Below, one piece after another: positions 15,720 to 23,056 of a stretch of DNA of 32,830 nt. Below the pieces are notes generated by a model that had not been told where the DNA came from, made no database searches, and saw only the letters and a program-made list of their open reading frames with translations. Made by a program: the position numbers and the translations under genes. Each line of letters begins with the position of its first letter. Positions within the stretch are counted from its first letter, which is position 1. The DNA is from an uncultured Pelagibacteraceae bacterium. GTDB lineage: Bacteria; Pseudomonadota; Alphaproteobacteria; Pelagibacterales; Pelagibacteraceae. The stretch is taken from NCBI GenBank assembly GCA_902583585.1, contig CACHWN010000001.1:1-32830 (forward strand), given 5' to 3'.

Positions 15720-16417
15720 TGAAAACCAAAATATTTTGCGATATCGCTGATCTTAAAACAATAGAATATTTTAATAAAAAAACTATTGTAGATGGATTCA
15801 CTACCAATCCAAGCTTAATGAGATTAGCTGGAGCCAAAAATTATAAAGATTATTCTCTTAAAATTCTAAAAGTATGTAAAAAAAAACCAATATCTTTTGA
15901 GGTATTTGCGGATAACCCGAAAGAAATGCTTGAACAAGCCTATGAAATTAATTCATGGGGAAAAAACGTTTATGTTAAAATACCAGTTGTTAATTCTAAA
16001 GGGATATTTATGGGTTCAGTTATCAATGAATTAAGCAAAAAAGGTATTAAACTGAATATTACTGCAGTATTTACATTCGAACAAACAAAAAAGATTTTCA
16101 AAAATTTAAACAAAAAAACAAAAACAATTATCTCTATATTCGCAGGTAGAATGGCTGATAAAGGAAAAGATCCACTTCCAATATTTAAAAAAAGCATTTA
16201 TTTAACAAAAAAAAATAAGAATATTGAGATCTTATGGGCTAGCACAAGAGAAGCATATAATTATACTCAAGCTAAACAATTAAACTGTGATATTATTACA
16301 ATGCCACCAAAAGTAATAAAACAAATCAGCAACTTTGGAAAAAACTTTAGCACAATGAGCATAGACACAGTAATAGGTTTTTTAAATGATAGTAGAAAAT
16401 CAAAATTTAAGATTTAA
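15719..16417 (+). CDS. tal: Transaldolase
   Basis: This 232-aa protein belongs to the short transaldolase/fructose-6-phosphate aldolase family (TalC type), which moves a dihydroxyacetone unit between sugar phosphates in the pentose phosphate pathway. 'FCDIADLKTIEYF', 'VDGFTTNPSLM' and the Schiff-base Lys87 in 'NVYVKIPV' are present. 'FAGRMADKGKDP' and 'ILWASTREAYN' follow in family order. It is coupled to pntB by a 1-nt overlap, and NADPH supply and pentose phosphates form a sensible pairing. Its last 11 bases overlap the convergent deacetylase gene. Transaldolase is preferred over FSA by the alphaproteobacterial context; the two are hard to separate by sequence alone. Confidence 0.88.
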   Translation: MKTKIFCDIADLKTIEYFNKKTIVDGFTTNPSLMRLAGAKNYKDYSLKILKVCKKKPISFEVFADNPKEMLEQAYEINSWGKNVYVKIPVVNSKGIFMGSVINELSKKGIKLNITAVFTFEQTKKIFKNLNKKTKTIISIFAGRMADKGKDPLPIFKKSIYLTKKNKNIEILWASTREAYNYTQAKQLNCDIITMPPKVIKQISNFGKNFSTMSIDTVIGFLNDSRKSKFKI

Positions 16418-17165
16418 ACCTAAATAACCTAAAAAATCTTAAAAAATATTCAGTAAAAAATCTTAAAACTAAACTTCTTAAACCATTATTTGTTTTTGTT
16501 AATGCATAATCAAAACTTATAATTTTTTTGCGATTTTTTTTTATGAATTTCACAAAATTTTCGAAATCTTTTTTATTCCATGTATTTAAATGTATTTGTG
16601 AAGATTGAATTCCAAATGGTAAAAAAACATTTTTATAAAATAGCTGAGGAATAAAATTAATACCCGACTCAGAATATGGAAAGAAACCATAACCATCTAT
16701 AACTTTGAATATACCAACTGTTTTTAACGCTCTAAATGTATTTGCGTCATAAGTATGATTAGGGGCAAAAAAACTTCTTACTTTTATATTATTTTTTTCA
16801 AAAATTTCACAACTTTTTTTTAACTTTGATATTTGATCTTCTAAAGAATATCCAAAAAATTCTGATTTTCCTCCGTAACTAAAATAGTCATTTTTTTTAG
16901 TGATTGAAACATATCTGTGATTGTAACCATGAATAGCAATCTCCCAACCGTAAGATTGCCATTGACGGACTTTCTCCCAAAAATTTTTTTTATGAGGAAG
17001 AGATAATAGTTTTTCATCTTCATTATTTGGAATAACGCCAAGAACAGGTTTAATTTTAAATTCTAAAAATAGCTTTTCGCATTTATCCATTAGCTCCCAG
17101 TTCATATTTGGTGCAATATCATCAAATCTTAAAAGAAGGCCGGTGTTTTCTTTAAAAAAATTCAT
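16407..17165 (-). CDS. DUF2334 polysaccharide deacetylase-like protein
   Basis: This 252-aa protein has the NodB-like metal-dependent deacetylase pattern of DUF2334. The Asp pair is in 'LLRFDDIAPN' (D15, D16), the His pair in 'IAIHGYNHRY' (H79, H83), and 'SFFAPNHTYDANTFRAL' carries the substrate Arg/Pro loop. It has no signal peptide, so it may act on a cytoplasmic precursor. Its 3' end overlaps the transaldolase on the opposite strand by 11 nt. It diverges from the GT2 gene across a 57-nt AT-only spacer. I regard it as the first gene of a small glycan islet. Confidence 0.82.
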   Translation of the reverse strand: MNFFKENTGLLLRFDDIAPNMNWELMDKCEKLFLEFKIKPVLGVIPNNEDEKLLSLPHKKNFWEKVRQWQSYGWEIAIHGYNHRYVSITKKNDYFSYGGKSEFFGYSLEDQISKLKKSCEIFEKNNIKVRSFFAPNHTYDANTFRALKTVGIFKVIDGYGFFPYSESGINFIPQLFYKNVFLPFGIQSSQIHLNTWNKKDFENFVKFIKKNRKKIISFDYALTKTNNGLRSLVLRFFTEYFLRFFRLFRFKS

Positions 17166-17222
17166 AAATTTCTATAATAAGTTATAATATATCAATCAAA
17201 ATAAATAAATTATTTAATAATA
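17166..17222. promoter_or_regulatory. Divergent intergenic spacer with candidate promoters
   Basis: This 57-nt spacer separates the deacetylase (-) from the GT2 gene (+). On the + strand two perfect TATAAT boxes lie at 17173-17178 and 17183-17188, leaving a short leader before 17223, but neither has a convincing -35. On the - strand TTGATT and TATAGA are 17 nt apart, but the -10 would sit only 5 nt from the deacetylase ATG. The spacer is nearly all A/T, so these matches are weak evidence; a promoter somewhere in it is required by the gene arrangement. Confidence 0.4.
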
Positions 17223-18122
17223 ATGGAAGAAAAAAAAGGTTTAGTAAGCATAATACTTAATTGCTACAATGGTGAAAAATATCTTCAAGCAGCTATAAAC
17301 ACTGTAATTCATCAAAGCTATAGTAATTGGGAGTTAATTTTTTGGGATAACAGATCAAGTGATAACAGTAAAAAAATTTTTGACTCAAATAGATCTGATA
17401 AATTAAAATATTTTTTATCCAAAACCCACACATCTTTATACGAGGCAAGAAAATTTGCATTAAAGGAGTGTAATGGAGAATATATTGCATTTATTGATGC
17501 CGATGACACTTGGGAAAAAGATAAACTAGAAAAACAAATTAAACTTTTTAAAAATCATGCTGTAGGTGTGGTGTACGGAAATATGTGGATTTATAACGAA
17601 AGATTAAAAAAGAAAAAAATTTTTGCCAAAACTAATTTAATTAAAGGAAAAATTTATGAAAAAATTTTTTCTGATTATAAAATTGGAGTAATTTCATCAA
17701 TGATAAGAAAAAAAGTTCTGTTACAAAATAAAATAAACTTTGAACGTAAATATAATCATATCGGAGATTTTGATTTATTTGTAAAACTCTCACGAATTTG
17801 TGAATTTGATGCTGTTCAAGAACCAGTAGCAACTTACAGAATCCACGGGGGAAACTTATCGTTAAAAAATACAGACATAGAAATTTCAGAAATGAAATAT
17901 TGGCTGAAGTTAAATGGGCGTAATTTAGATACCAATCAAATGCATCAATATAATAATAGAATGATAAATAGAGAATTTATTAATATTAAATTTAAAAATG
18001 ATTTTATAAATACTTTGAGATTTTTTTTTAAAAAAAAAAAATACTTGATGAAATATTTAAAGAATTATTTTTTTCTTCTTACTCCGATTTTTATACTTAA
18101 GAAAATAATGTGGTATAAGTAA
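17223..18122 (+). CDS. Glycosyltransferase family 2 (GT-A fold)
   Basis: This 299-aa protein opens with the GT2 nucleotide-sugar fold 'VSIILNCYNGEKYLQAAINTVIHQSYSNWEL', followed by 'DNRSSDNSKKI' and the metal/UDP-binding DAD motif in 'YIAFIDADDTW' (D92, D94, D95). A later 'HIGDFDLFVKLSR' matches the acceptor-site ED/GD..L motif. It has no transmembrane domain apart from a hydrophobic C-terminal stretch (about 280-294). The 3' end contains T9A12 at 18021-18041, the longest homopolymer pair I noticed. The GNAT gene follows by 1 nt. Confidence 0.9.
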   Translation: MEEKKGLVSIILNCYNGEKYLQAAINTVIHQSYSNWELIFWDNRSSDNSKKIFDSNRSDKLKYFLSKTHTSLYEARKFALKECNGEYIAFIDADDTWEKDKLEKQIKLFKNHAVGVVYGNMWIYNERLKKKKIFAKTNLIKGKIYEKIFSDYKIGVISSMIRKKVLLQNKINFERKYNHIGDFDLFVKLSRICEFDAVQEPVATYRIHGGNLSLKNTDIEISEMKYWLKLNGRNLDTNQMHQYNNRMINREFINIKFKNDFINTLRFFFKKKKYLMKYLKNYFFLLTPIFILKKIMWYK

Positions 18123-18123
18123 A

Positions 18124-18630
18124 ATGTATCAATTTTTCAAAAAATTAATAATATATTTTAGAACTATCGAGATTTATGAGAAAAATACTTCTCTGGATTC
18201 AAAAAATTTAAAAAAATATAAATTTAAAATTTTTAAAAATCTTTCGAGTGTAAAATCAGAGGAAATTTCGAATTATTTCAAAATATACAAAGAAAAAAAA
18301 AAAAGATTTAATCAAAATTCTATTTTCTTAACTTTATCTTTTAAAGGAAAACTAGTTTCAAGTGGTTGGCTTTTTAAAGGCAAAAGTTGGAAAATTACTG
18401 AAATTGATCGCAAAATAAATGTTAAAAATAAATTAGTTATTTTTGATTTTATCACTCCACTAAATTATAGAAATAAGGGTTTTTATACAAAATTATTGAA
18501 ATTTATTCTTACTAAATTTAAAAATAAGAATATCTTAATCTATGTTTTATCTTCTAATATTTATAGTAAAAAAGCGATTTTAAGAGCAGGTTTTAATTTT
18601 AAGTATCTACTAAAAAAAAATATAATTTAA
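18124..18630 (+). CDS. GNAT-like acetyltransferase
   Basis: This 168-aa protein has a recognisable C-terminal GNAT core: 'FDFITPLNYRNKGFYTKLLKFILTKF' supplies the beta-4 strand, the acetyl-CoA loop (R-N-K-G-F-Y in place of R-x-x-G-x-G) and the following helix, and 'SNIYSKKAILRAGFNF' is the usual late helix. The N-terminal 60 residues are not recognised. The gene contains a 12-A run at 18293-18304. It overlaps the start of the next, FemAB-like gene by 1 nt, so the two are probably co-translated. Substrate unknown; the setting suggests surface glycan modification. Confidence 0.6.
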   Translation: MYQFFKKLIIYFRTIEIYEKNTSLDSKNLKKYKFKIFKNLSSVKSEEISNYFKIYKEKKKRFNQNSIFLTLSFKGKLVSSGWLFKGKSWKITEIDRKINVKNKLVIFDFITPLNYRNKGFYTKLLKFILTKFKNKNILIYVLSSNIYSKKAILRAGFNFKYLLKKNII

Positions 18631-19691
18631 TGAACAATAATCTTACTTTTAAAATTTTTAATAAACTTGAAGATAAATTGAAAGAGGACTGGTTAAATTT
18701 GGAGTCAAATAGTAATTTTTTCTTTTTCCAAAAATACTATTATGTCAAAAACCTTATAGAAACTCTAAACTTAAATTCATTTTTTATTACTGTGATTTAT
18801 AATGAAAATTCACCTGTTGCAATTTTACCTCTTGAGATAAAGATTTATAAAAAAATTAAAATTTTACAATGGCTTGGTACTGATCAATCTGATTATTGTT
18901 GTCCAATTATTAAAGATGATGTTTTTATAAATCACCAAAAGTTTATATTTGTCTGGAAAACAATTCAAAAAGAAATAGATGATTTTGATATCGTTTACTT
19001 GAACAAACAACCTGAATATATTGAAAAAACTCTCAATCCTTTTGTTCGATTTCTAAAAAATAATTTTCATTCGTACGTTTATCAAATTCAAATTTCTAAA
19101 ATTGACGATGATATCTTATCTTATATAAAAAATAAAAAATTTACTTCTGAATTTAAACGAACAAAAAAAAAATTAATAGAAAATCATCAAGTAAGATTTC
19201 ACAACTATTATTCAGTAAATCAAATTGATTTAATAGATGAAATTATTAAAAAAAAAATTTCTTATCTTGAAGAAAAAAAAATTTTTCACTCTGTAAATGA
19301 TAACCTCATACATTTAAATAAAAATTTAACCAAAATTTATCCTGATAAATTGGTTATAGGTATGTTAAAAATAGATAACGAAACTGTTGCAGCAAATATC
19401 GGGGTAATTGAAAACAAAAGGTACTATTATTTAATTCCCGTAATTTTTTCAAATAAATATAGTTCTTTTTCCCCAGGCAAACTATTAATCTATAAACTTA
19501 TAAAATGGTCCAAAAATAACAAAATTAACAAATTTGATTTTGGAATAGGAGATGAGGCTTATAAAAAATATTGGAGCAATGTCTCAACAAAAATTTTCAG
19601 GCATGTAGATTATAAAGGGATAAAGGGATTTGTTTTTTACTTAATTATAAAATTTTCTCTAAAGATGAAAGAAATAATCAAGAAGTTTTAG
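18630..19691 (+). CDS. FemAB/CelD (BioF2-like) GNAT acetyltransferase
   Basis: This 353-aa protein resembles the double-GNAT CelD/BcsL (BioF2-like) family encoded in exopolysaccharide loci. 'LQWLGTDQSDYCCPI' in the first half is the family's 'G....dy..pl' segment, and 'FDFGIGDEAYKKYWSN' near residue 306 is its typical C-terminal motif. It probably transfers an acyl or aminoacyl group to a glycan or lipid-linked sugar. It ends 4 nt before the 3' end of the opposing tRNA-fMet gene, leaving no room for a terminator, so convergent transcripts likely overlap. Confidence 0.75.
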   Translation: MNNNLTFKIFNKLEDKLKEDWLNLESNSNFFFFQKYYYVKNLIETLNLNSFFITVIYNENSPVAILPLEIKIYKKIKILQWLGTDQSDYCCPIIKDDVFINHQKFIFVWKTIQKEIDDFDIVYLNKQPEYIEKTLNPFVRFLKNNFHSYVYQIQISKIDDDILSYIKNKKFTSEFKRTKKKLIENHQVRFHNYYSVNQIDLIDEIIKKKISYLEEKKIFHSVNDNLIHLNKNLTKIYPDKLVIGMLKIDNETVAANIGVIENKRYYYLIPVIFSNKYSSFSPGKLLIYKLIKWSKNNKINKFDFGIGDEAYKKYWSNVSTKIFRHVDYKGIKGFVFYLIIKFSLKMKEIIKKF

Positions 19692-19695
19692 ATTT

Positions 19696-19772
<77 letters not shown>

Positions 19773-19776
19773 ATAA

Positions 19777-19980
19777 TTACTTTTTCTTTATATTAATAGC
19801 TTGAAGTTTATCTTTCTCTTCTTTTATATCGTAAACAATTGATTGTTCTTCCTTTAAAACTCTTAACTTTGATTTTTCAAGTGCTGACACGTGAAGAAAT
19901 ATATCTTTTTGTGTTTCATCATCTGTAATAAAACCATATCCCTTTTTAGAATTGAACCATTTAACTTTACCTGATGGCAT
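19777..19980 (-). CDS. csp: Cold-shock domain protein (CspA family)
   Basis: This 67-aa single cold-shock domain binds single-stranded RNA/DNA and melts mRNA structure. RNP1 is 'KGYGFI' at residues 13-18 and RNP2 is 'DIFLHVSAL' at 26-34, with 'MPSGKVKWFNSKKGYGFI' as the standard N-terminus. The frame is open upstream to 20091, but that extension runs antisense to nothing real: it overlaps rpsU in another frame. The ATG at 19980 has a good ribosome site AGAGGA (19987-19992 on the minus strand) six bases before it. It follows rpsU by 22 nt and precedes tRNA-fMet by 4 nt. Confidence 0.95.
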   Translation of the reverse strand: MPSGKVKWFNSKKGYGFITDDETQKDIFLHVSALEKSKLRVLKEEQSIVYDIKEEKDKLQAINIKKK

Positions 19981-20002
19981 TATGAATCCTCTCATTATAA
20001 TA

Positions 20003-20197
20003 TTAATATCTATTCTTAAGTTTTTGCAGTTTCTTAATTCTTTTAAGATTTTCTGTTTGAACTCTTTTTTTTCTCTCAGAAGGCTTTTCATAAGTGCTTT
20101 TCATTTTCATAACTTTGAAAAAACCTTCTTTTTGAAGTTTACGTTTTAAAACTCGTATTGCTTGCTCGACATTGTTATCTTTGACGTCTATTTTAAT
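20003..20197 (-). CDS. rpsU: Ribosomal protein bS21, apparent ATT start codon
   Basis: The frame encodes 64 aa matching bS21: after the first codon it reads KIDVKDNNVEQAIRVLKRKL, then 'QKEGFFKVMKMKSTYEKPSERKKR', with a basic tail. bS21 is a 30S subunit protein near the anti-Shine-Dalgarno region. Homologues start M-x-(V/I)-x-V-(R/K)-DNN, and the codon at the Met position here is ATT. No ATG, GTG or TTG lies in frame between the upstream stop TAA (20210-20212) and ATG codons deep in the protein; a CTG at 20209 is the only other near-cognate. A perfect GGAGG (20203-20207) sits 5 nt before the ATT, which strongly supports it. A one-base sequencing error (ATG to ATT) cannot be excluded. Confidence 0.88.
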   Translation of the reverse strand: MKIDVKDNNVEQAIRVLKRKLQKEGFFKVMKMKSTYEKPSERKKRVQTENLKRIKKLQKLKNRY

Positions 20198-20220
20198 AAA
20201 AACCTCCAGTTAATTTTCAT
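20188..20220 (-). other. Possible 10-codon leader ORF overlapping the rpsU start
   Basis: On the minus strand an ATG at 20220 opens the frame MKINWRFLLK and stops at 20188-20190 (TAG). It runs through the GGAGG of rpsU and ends 10 bases inside rpsU in another frame. It has no clear ribosome site of its own. It could be chance, but if translated it would occlude or couple to rpsU initiation. Confidence 0.2.
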
Positions 20221-20248
20221 GGTTGTTATCATTTGAAACTTTGTTTGT

Positions 20249-20833
20249 CTAGATAGAAGCTGTTTGCGCCTTCTTTTCCTCTCTAATTTTAGCTTTTTTC
20301 TCTCTCTCAATTCTTCTTTTTGCTTTTTCCAAACTCTTCTGAAAAGCTTCTTGAGTACATAAAGCTAAAATAACAGGGTCTCTTGGTTTAAGATTTGAAA
20401 AATTCCAATAACTTCTTTTTCTAATTAATGAAACAGTGCCTTTAGTACTGCCAACAAGCTTAGATATTTGCCCGTCTGTTAGTTCCGATGCATTTTTGCA
20501 TAACCATAATATTGCATCAGGCCTATCTTGCCTTTTAGATAATGGAGTATATTTTGGTTTTTTTCTCTCCTTGACTTCAACTTCTTCTACCTTTTTAAGT
20601 AGACTTAATTTTTTATCAGGGTTTTTAGAGCACAATTCAATTTCTTCTCTTGAAACTTGACCAGCCAAAATAGGATTATAAGCTTTAATTCCCTTGGCCA
20701 CATCTCCATCGGCTATTCCTTTAATTTCAAGCTCGTGTAAATGACAAAATTCTGCAATTTGTTTGAAAGTTAGAGTTGTATTTTCGACTAACCAAACAGC
20801 TGTTGCTTTTGGCATGAAAGGAGTTTCTGACAT
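20249..20833 (-). CDS. trcR: DUF1013 protein, TrcR-like cell-cycle transcriptional regulator
   Basis: This 194-aa protein matches DUF1013, an alphaproteobacteria-restricted family annotated as cell-cycle regulator TrcR. Two similar helix-turn-helix-like blocks are visible: residues about 8-40 ('ATAVWLVENTTLTFKQIAEF') and about 104-140 ('DAILWLCKNASELTDGQISKLVG', then 'STKGTVSLIRKRSYWN'). The C-terminal 30 residues are highly charged (KAKRRIEREKKAKIREEKK). It likely binds DNA; targets in this organism are unknown. It begins 2 nt after rpmE and is the last gene before a 51-nt gap to rpsU. Confidence 0.85.
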   Translation of the reverse strand: MSETPFMPKATAVWLVENTTLTFKQIAEFCHLHELEIKGIADGDVAKGIKAYNPILAGQVSREEIELCSKNPDKKLSLLKKVEEVEVKERKKPKYTPLSKRQDRPDAILWLCKNASELTDGQISKLVGSTKGTVSLIRKRSYWNFSNLKPRDPVILALCTQEAFQKSLEKAKRRIEREKKAKIREEKKAQTASI

Positions 20834-20835
20834 AT

Positions 20836-21060
20836 TTATTTTTTATTTCTGAGATTGCTAAACTTTTTATTATATTTGCTAACGCGTCCCTTATCTAAAA
20901 TTTTTTGAGCACCCCCTGTCCAGGCGTAATGAGATTTTGGATCAATATCTAACTTGAGTGTATCATTTTCTTGACCCCAAGTAGATCGTGTTTCAAATTC
21001 TGTACCGTCAGTCATAACCACTTTAATTTTGTGATAGTTAGGATGTATGTTTTTTTTCAT
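20836..21060 (-). CDS. rpmE: Ribosomal protein bL31 (cysteine-free type)
   Basis: This 74-aa 50S protein begins [29 protein letters not shown] and ends '[13 protein letters not shown]', the usual alphaproteobacterial bL31. It lacks the four Cys of zinc-binding bL31, so it is the zinc-independent form. The 28-nt gap after suhB has no clear Shine-Dalgarno. trcR follows by 2 nt. Confidence 0.95.
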   Translation of the reverse strand: MKKNIHPNYHKIKVVMTDGTEFETRSTWGQENDTLKLDIDPKSHYAWTGGAQKILDKGRVSKYNKKFSNLRNKK

Positions 21061-21088
21061 GATCGGAGTTTTATATTATTAATAGTTT

Positions 21089-21889
21089 TTACTCAATATC
21101 TTTTTTATTTATTAAATCTTTAAATTCATTATGAATCTTGGAATTTGTGGCTAAAATATTCTTTTCAAGTGGGTGATTTTTATTATTATCAAAAAATTCA
21201 ATAAAACCTCCAGCTTCTCTAAGAATAATTAGTCCTGCAGCTATATCCCAATAATTCAATTCTCTTTGCCAGTACCCATCAAATCTTCCACATGCAACAT
21301 AAGCTATATCTAATGCTGCACTTCCAAGCTTTCTTACGTTAGAAACATTTTTTGAAACAACTATATATTCAGAAAAGATTTTGTCTTTAATTTTGCTTGA
21401 GCCCTTTGGACCGCCAGTTACAATTAATGAATCTCTTAATTGTTTTTTGTTTGAAACTCTAATTCTAGTATTATTGAGATATGCACCATTTCCTTTTTCT
21501 GCACAAAACATTTCATTCATTATTGGGTTGAATATTACTCCACATAGAATATCACCCTCTTCTTCGTAACCAACAGAAATTGCAAATTGGGGTATTCCAT
21601 TTAAAAAATTCATAGTGCCATCTATAGGATCTATTATCCATCTATTTTTTGTGTTTGATTTATTTATTATACCACTTTCCTCTGTTACAATTCCATAATC
21701 AGGATGAGCTTTTTGTAATTCTTCAATAAGTATTTTTTCAGTTCTTCGATCTGCTGAGGTAACAAAATCTCCTGGGCCCTTAGTAGATACTTGAAGATTT
21801 TCGATTTCTCCAAAATCTCTAATTAAACTTCTCGAGGCTTTCATACATGCTCTCGAAATTAAATTAATTTGGGGAGAATTTAATCTCAT
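21089..21889 (-). CDS. suhB: Inositol monophosphatase family protein
   Basis: This 266-aa Mg-dependent, Li-sensitive phosphatase would hydrolyse inositol phosphates or related sugar phosphates; SuhB members also act on rRNA transcription complexes. Metal-binding residues are in place: E70-E71 in 'IVTEESG', D87-x-x-D90-G-T in 'IIDPIDGTMNF', and the C-terminal 'YWDIAAG' Asp. It overlaps efp by 4 nt. This pairing of suhB with efp is common in alphaproteobacteria. Confidence 0.92.
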   Translation of the reverse strand: MRLNSPQINLISRACMKASRSLIRDFGEIENLQVSTKGPGDFVTSADRRTEKILIEELQKAHPDYGIVTEESGIINKSNTKNRWIIDPIDGTMNFLNGIPQFAISVGYEEEGDILCGVIFNPIMNEMFCAEKGNGAYLNNTRIRVSNKKQLRDSLIVTGGPKGSSKIKDKIFSEYIVVSKNVSNVRKLGSAALDIAYVACGRFDGYWQRELNYWDIAAGLIILREAGGFIEFFDNNKNHPLEKNILATNSKIHNEFKDLINKKDIE

Positions 21890-22452
21890 TTATTAATTCT
21901 TTTCACATATTCCAATGTTCGAGTATCAATGACAATTTTTTCTCCACTTTCAATAAAGGGTGGAACATTGATTTTTATACCGCAATCGAGCAAAGCAGGT
22001 TTATACGAAGATGATGCTGTTTGATTTTTTAAAGCTACATCAGTTGACTCAATAGTGCACTCAATATTGTTTGGTAATTCTACTGAAATTGGTTTTTCTT
22101 CCATAAATGAAATTGTTACCTCTAAATTTTCTTTTAAAAGTTTATATTTTTCTCCCGTAACAGATTTGGGAATTTCAACCTGTTCATAATTAGAGCTTTC
22201 CATAAAATGACAATTTTCTCCGTCTAAGTATAAAAAATTGAATTTTCTTTCTTCTACCTCAGCTTTTTCTACTGTTTCGCTTGATCTAAATCTTTCATTT
22301 AGCTTCGTTCCTTTTAGAACACTCTTTAACTCAACTTGATTGAATGCGCCTCCTTTTCCAGGCTTTACATGTTGTGTCTTCAGCACATTCCAATAATCGT
22401 TTTTGTGTTCAATTATCATACCGGGTTTTATCTCAATAGCTGTAATTTTCAT
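21886..22452 (-). CDS. efp: Translation elongation factor P
   Basis: EF-P enters the ribosomal E site and relieves stalling at polyproline stretches. The 188-aa protein has the three-domain length; the loop tip is P-G-K33-G-G-A, so the Lys that EpmA-type enzymes modify is present (an Arg would have implied EarP). 'NFLYLDGENCHFMESSNYEQVEI' is the domain II signature and 'GEKIVIDTRTLEYVKR' closes domain III. It overlaps both thiE and suhB by 4 nt, indicating an operon. Confidence 0.97.
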   Translation of the reverse strand: MKITAIEIKPGMIIEHKNDYWNVLKTQHVKPGKGGAFNQVELKSVLKGTKLNERFRSSETVEKAEVEERKFNFLYLDGENCHFMESSNYEQVEIPKSVTGEKYKLLKENLEVTISFMEEKPISVELPNNIECTIESTDVALKNQTASSSYKPALLDCGIKINVPPFIESGEKIVIDTRTLEYVKRINK

Positions 22453-23051
22453 TTAAATTTTTCTATCGCTTTCTCAGGTTTAAGATTTGGGTTATCCCAA
22501 ATAAAACTTGAAATTGCAATATAATTTGCTCCAGAATTAATCAATTTTTTATAATTATAATTATTAATTCCACCAATTACGACAATTGGTTTTTTAATTT
22601 CTTTTTTTGCCCATTTCAAAATACTAATTTTAGCTCTTTTTGCATTAGGTTTGAGTTTAGATTTAAAAAAAGAACCAAGAGCAATATAATCTGCTTTAAA
22701 TTTAAGAGCGTTTTTCACTAGAATTTTTGAATTATGACAAGTAATTCCAAAAATTTTATTTTTAAGTTTTTTTCTAGCCTTCGTAAAAGATCCATCTAAT
22801 TGACCCATGTGACAACCATCTGCTTTAATTTGATCTATCAAAATAAAATTATCATTTAAGATAAACTTTACTTGATGTTTTCTTGTGATTTTTCTAATTT
22901 TTTTACTTTCTTTTAATAGGTAATTTTTTTTTGTATTTTTTAATCTTAATTGGAAATATTTAACATTTTTAAACGATAAAACTTTATCTAGTTTTCTATA
23001 AAAATTTTTTTCTATCTTATTGGGTGAAATTAAGTAAACAAATCTTTTCAA
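22449..23051 (-). CDS. thiE: Thiamine phosphate synthase-like protein
   Basis: ThiE couples HMP-pyrophosphate with thiazole phosphate to form thiamine phosphate. The TIM-barrel protein has 'YFQLRLKNTKK' (QLR strand), 'KFILNDNFILIDQIKADGCHMGQLDGS' (the DGVHLGQ-type loop), 'FGITCHNS', 'ADYIALGSFFKSKLKP' and 'IVVIGGINNYNY', all in family order, though divergent and Lys-rich. I choose a TTG start at 23051 (200 aa), which begins at 'LKRFVYLISPNK' and falls 5 nt after fba. An ATG at 23093 would add 14 non-homologous residues and overlap fba by 37 nt. Overlaps efp by 4 nt. Confidence 0.82.
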   Translation of the reverse strand: MKRFVYLISPNKIEKNFYRKLDKVLSFKNVKYFQLRLKNTKKNYLLKESKKIRKITRKHQVKFILNDNFILIDQIKADGCHMGQLDGSFTKARKKLKNKIFGITCHNSKILVKNALKFKADYIALGSFFKSKLKPNAKRAKISILKWAKKEIKKPIVVIGGINNYNYKKLINSGANYIAISSFIWDNPNLKPEKAIEKFK

Positions 23052-23056
23052 TGAAC

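Noticed and set aside
19994-19999. TATAAT on the minus strand between rpsU and csp as a csp promoter
   Set aside because: Transcription would start inside or after the csp ribosome site, so it cannot give a useful message.
19981-20091. N-terminal extension of the cold-shock protein to an ATG at 20091 (104 aa)
   Set aside because: The extension overlaps rpsU in another frame, and the canonical start MPSGKVKWFN at 19980 has its own good ribosome site.
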